This document shows, one piece after another, positions 63,863-64,000 of a stretch of 64,000 bases of DNA (the stretch's first letter is position 1; every line of letters begins with the position of its first letter). Origin of the DNA: an uncultured Flavobacteriales bacterium. GTDB lineage: Bacteria; Bacteroidota; Bacteroidia; Flavobacteriales; JBLHRE01. The notes below the pieces were generated by a model. The model worked only from the letters and a program-made list of their open reading frames with translations, did no database searches and was not told where the DNA came from. The stretch spans positions 21,441 to 85,440 of the forward strand of contig CAKZPI010000017.1 in NCBI GenBank assembly GCA_937139155.1. Direction: 5' to 3'. The translations under genes were made by a program, and so were the position numbers.

Positions 63863-63879
63863 TTGGCACAACAATAGCT
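63863..63879 (+). promoter_or_regulatory. Sigma54-like -24/-12 promoter
   Basis: TTGGCACA-ACAA-TAGCT matches YTGGCACG-N4-TTGCW with two differences. GG (63865-63866) and GC (63877-63878) have the required 10 bp between them. The predicted start is near 63890, about 34 nt before the ATG at 63924. TAGCTTTA (63875-63882) also resembles the -7 box TAnnTTTG, so a normal promoter is an alternative. Confidence 0.5.
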
Positions 63880-63923
63880 TTAGAGAAACTGATTCAAATC
63901 AATTAATCAAATTCTCTCTTATT

Positions 63924-64000
63924 ATGAAAAAGTTATTTACCCTACTAGCCATCGCAGCATTCGGAACAACGGCCATGGCGCAAACATCTGCCTCACATAC
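63924..64000 (+). CDS. Secreted protein N-terminus, cut by window edge
   Basis: Only 25 codons are visible. They encode a typical signal peptide: MKK, a hydrophobic core LFTLLAIAAFGTTAMA, then a cleavage site before QTSASH. The rest is outside the window, so the product cannot be named; the signal peptide style is common for outer-membrane, periplasmic and T9SS proteins in this phylum. The gene follows the long palindrome-rich region with a sigma54-like element, suggesting tight regulation. Confidence 0.7.
   Translation, partial: MKKLFTLLAIAAFGTTAMAQTSASH

Larger units (their letters stand above)
63536..63923. other. 388-bp gene-free region, probably a complex promoter
   Basis: The only gap longer than 300 bp in the window. 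It holds a weak hairpin right after sufT, a second hairpin GCCCA-cttaa-TGGGC at 63626-63640 without a U-tract, two palindromes (63735-63746 and 63761-63777), a sigma54-like -24/-12 element (63863-63879) and the leader of the next gene. No open reading frame with coding character is seen. Confidence 0.6.

Noticed and set aside
1..64000. tRNA or rRNA genes
   Set aside because: Scanning the intergenic spacers by eye gave no T-loop/anticodon-arm pattern and no rRNA-like stretch; a tRNAscan run would settle this.

Overview
The window reads as one contiguous piece of a chromosome from a Bacteroidota bacterium, most probably a marine-type member of the Flavobacteriales. Seven proteins end in a type IX secretion (Por secretion tail) sorting domain. 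Promoters carry the Bacteroidota -7 box TAnnTTTG rather than a sigma70 box, Shine-Dalgarno sites are almost absent, and several lineage-typical families occur (DUF4271, DUF3109, DUF502, the SdhC of type-B succinate dehydrogenase, single-chain GlyRS). Genus cannot be decided from this sequence. Genes are tightly packed on both strands. I saw no rRNA, tRNA, CRISPR array, transposase or phage gene.

Layout, left to right. 1-6.5 kb: the start of dinB, a DEDD exonuclease, a serine hydrolase, then plus-strand metabolic and membrane genes (cyclase, YjbR, DUF502, DUF3109, yidD, pirin) and a duplicated DoxX-like membrane protein. 6.6-10.3 kb: a two-gene operon of exported phosphatases. 10.3-17.9 kb: housekeeping (rlmN, DUF1853, TerB-DnaJ protein, glutaryl-CoA-type dehydrogenase, DoxX, DUF4271-hemD, MnSOD). 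18-25.4 kb: small secreted proteins, a His/Glu-rich lipoprotein, a CtpA protease, glyQS, an M15 peptidase, TerC and two small membrane proteins. 25.4-34.5 kb: a PLP sulfur-amino-acid enzyme, DinB-like protein, S24-type repressor, OmpA lipoprotein, exonuclease III, a large outer-membrane-like protein and a coiled-coil membrane protein. 34.5-42.4 kb: comF, an 1802-residue mosaic adhesin-like T9SS protein and a lipoprotein. 42.4-48 kb: a transaminase/omega-amidase pair and the sdhCAB operon. 48-57.5 kb: aminopeptidase P, an alpha/beta hydrolase, T9SS proteins including one with 12 PKD repeats, and thiL. 57.5-63.5 kb: the complete sufA-B-C-D-S-E-T iron-sulfur operon. The right edge holds the start of a secreted protein behind a long regulatory region.

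How the genes work together: the Suf operon supplies clusters for enzymes such as SdhB and RlmN in the same window. The two T9SS phosphatases look like a phosphate-scavenging unit. The transaminase and omega-amidase form a known two-step pathway.

The most notable signals are regulatory. Five genes have a -7 box exactly 4 nt before the ATG, which predicts leaderless transcripts. A sigma54-like -24/-12 element with two palindromes about 100-150 bp upstream precedes the last gene. Perfect palindromes lie before comF and in the divergent spacer before the phosphatase operon. No clearly new multi-gene defence or mobile system was found.
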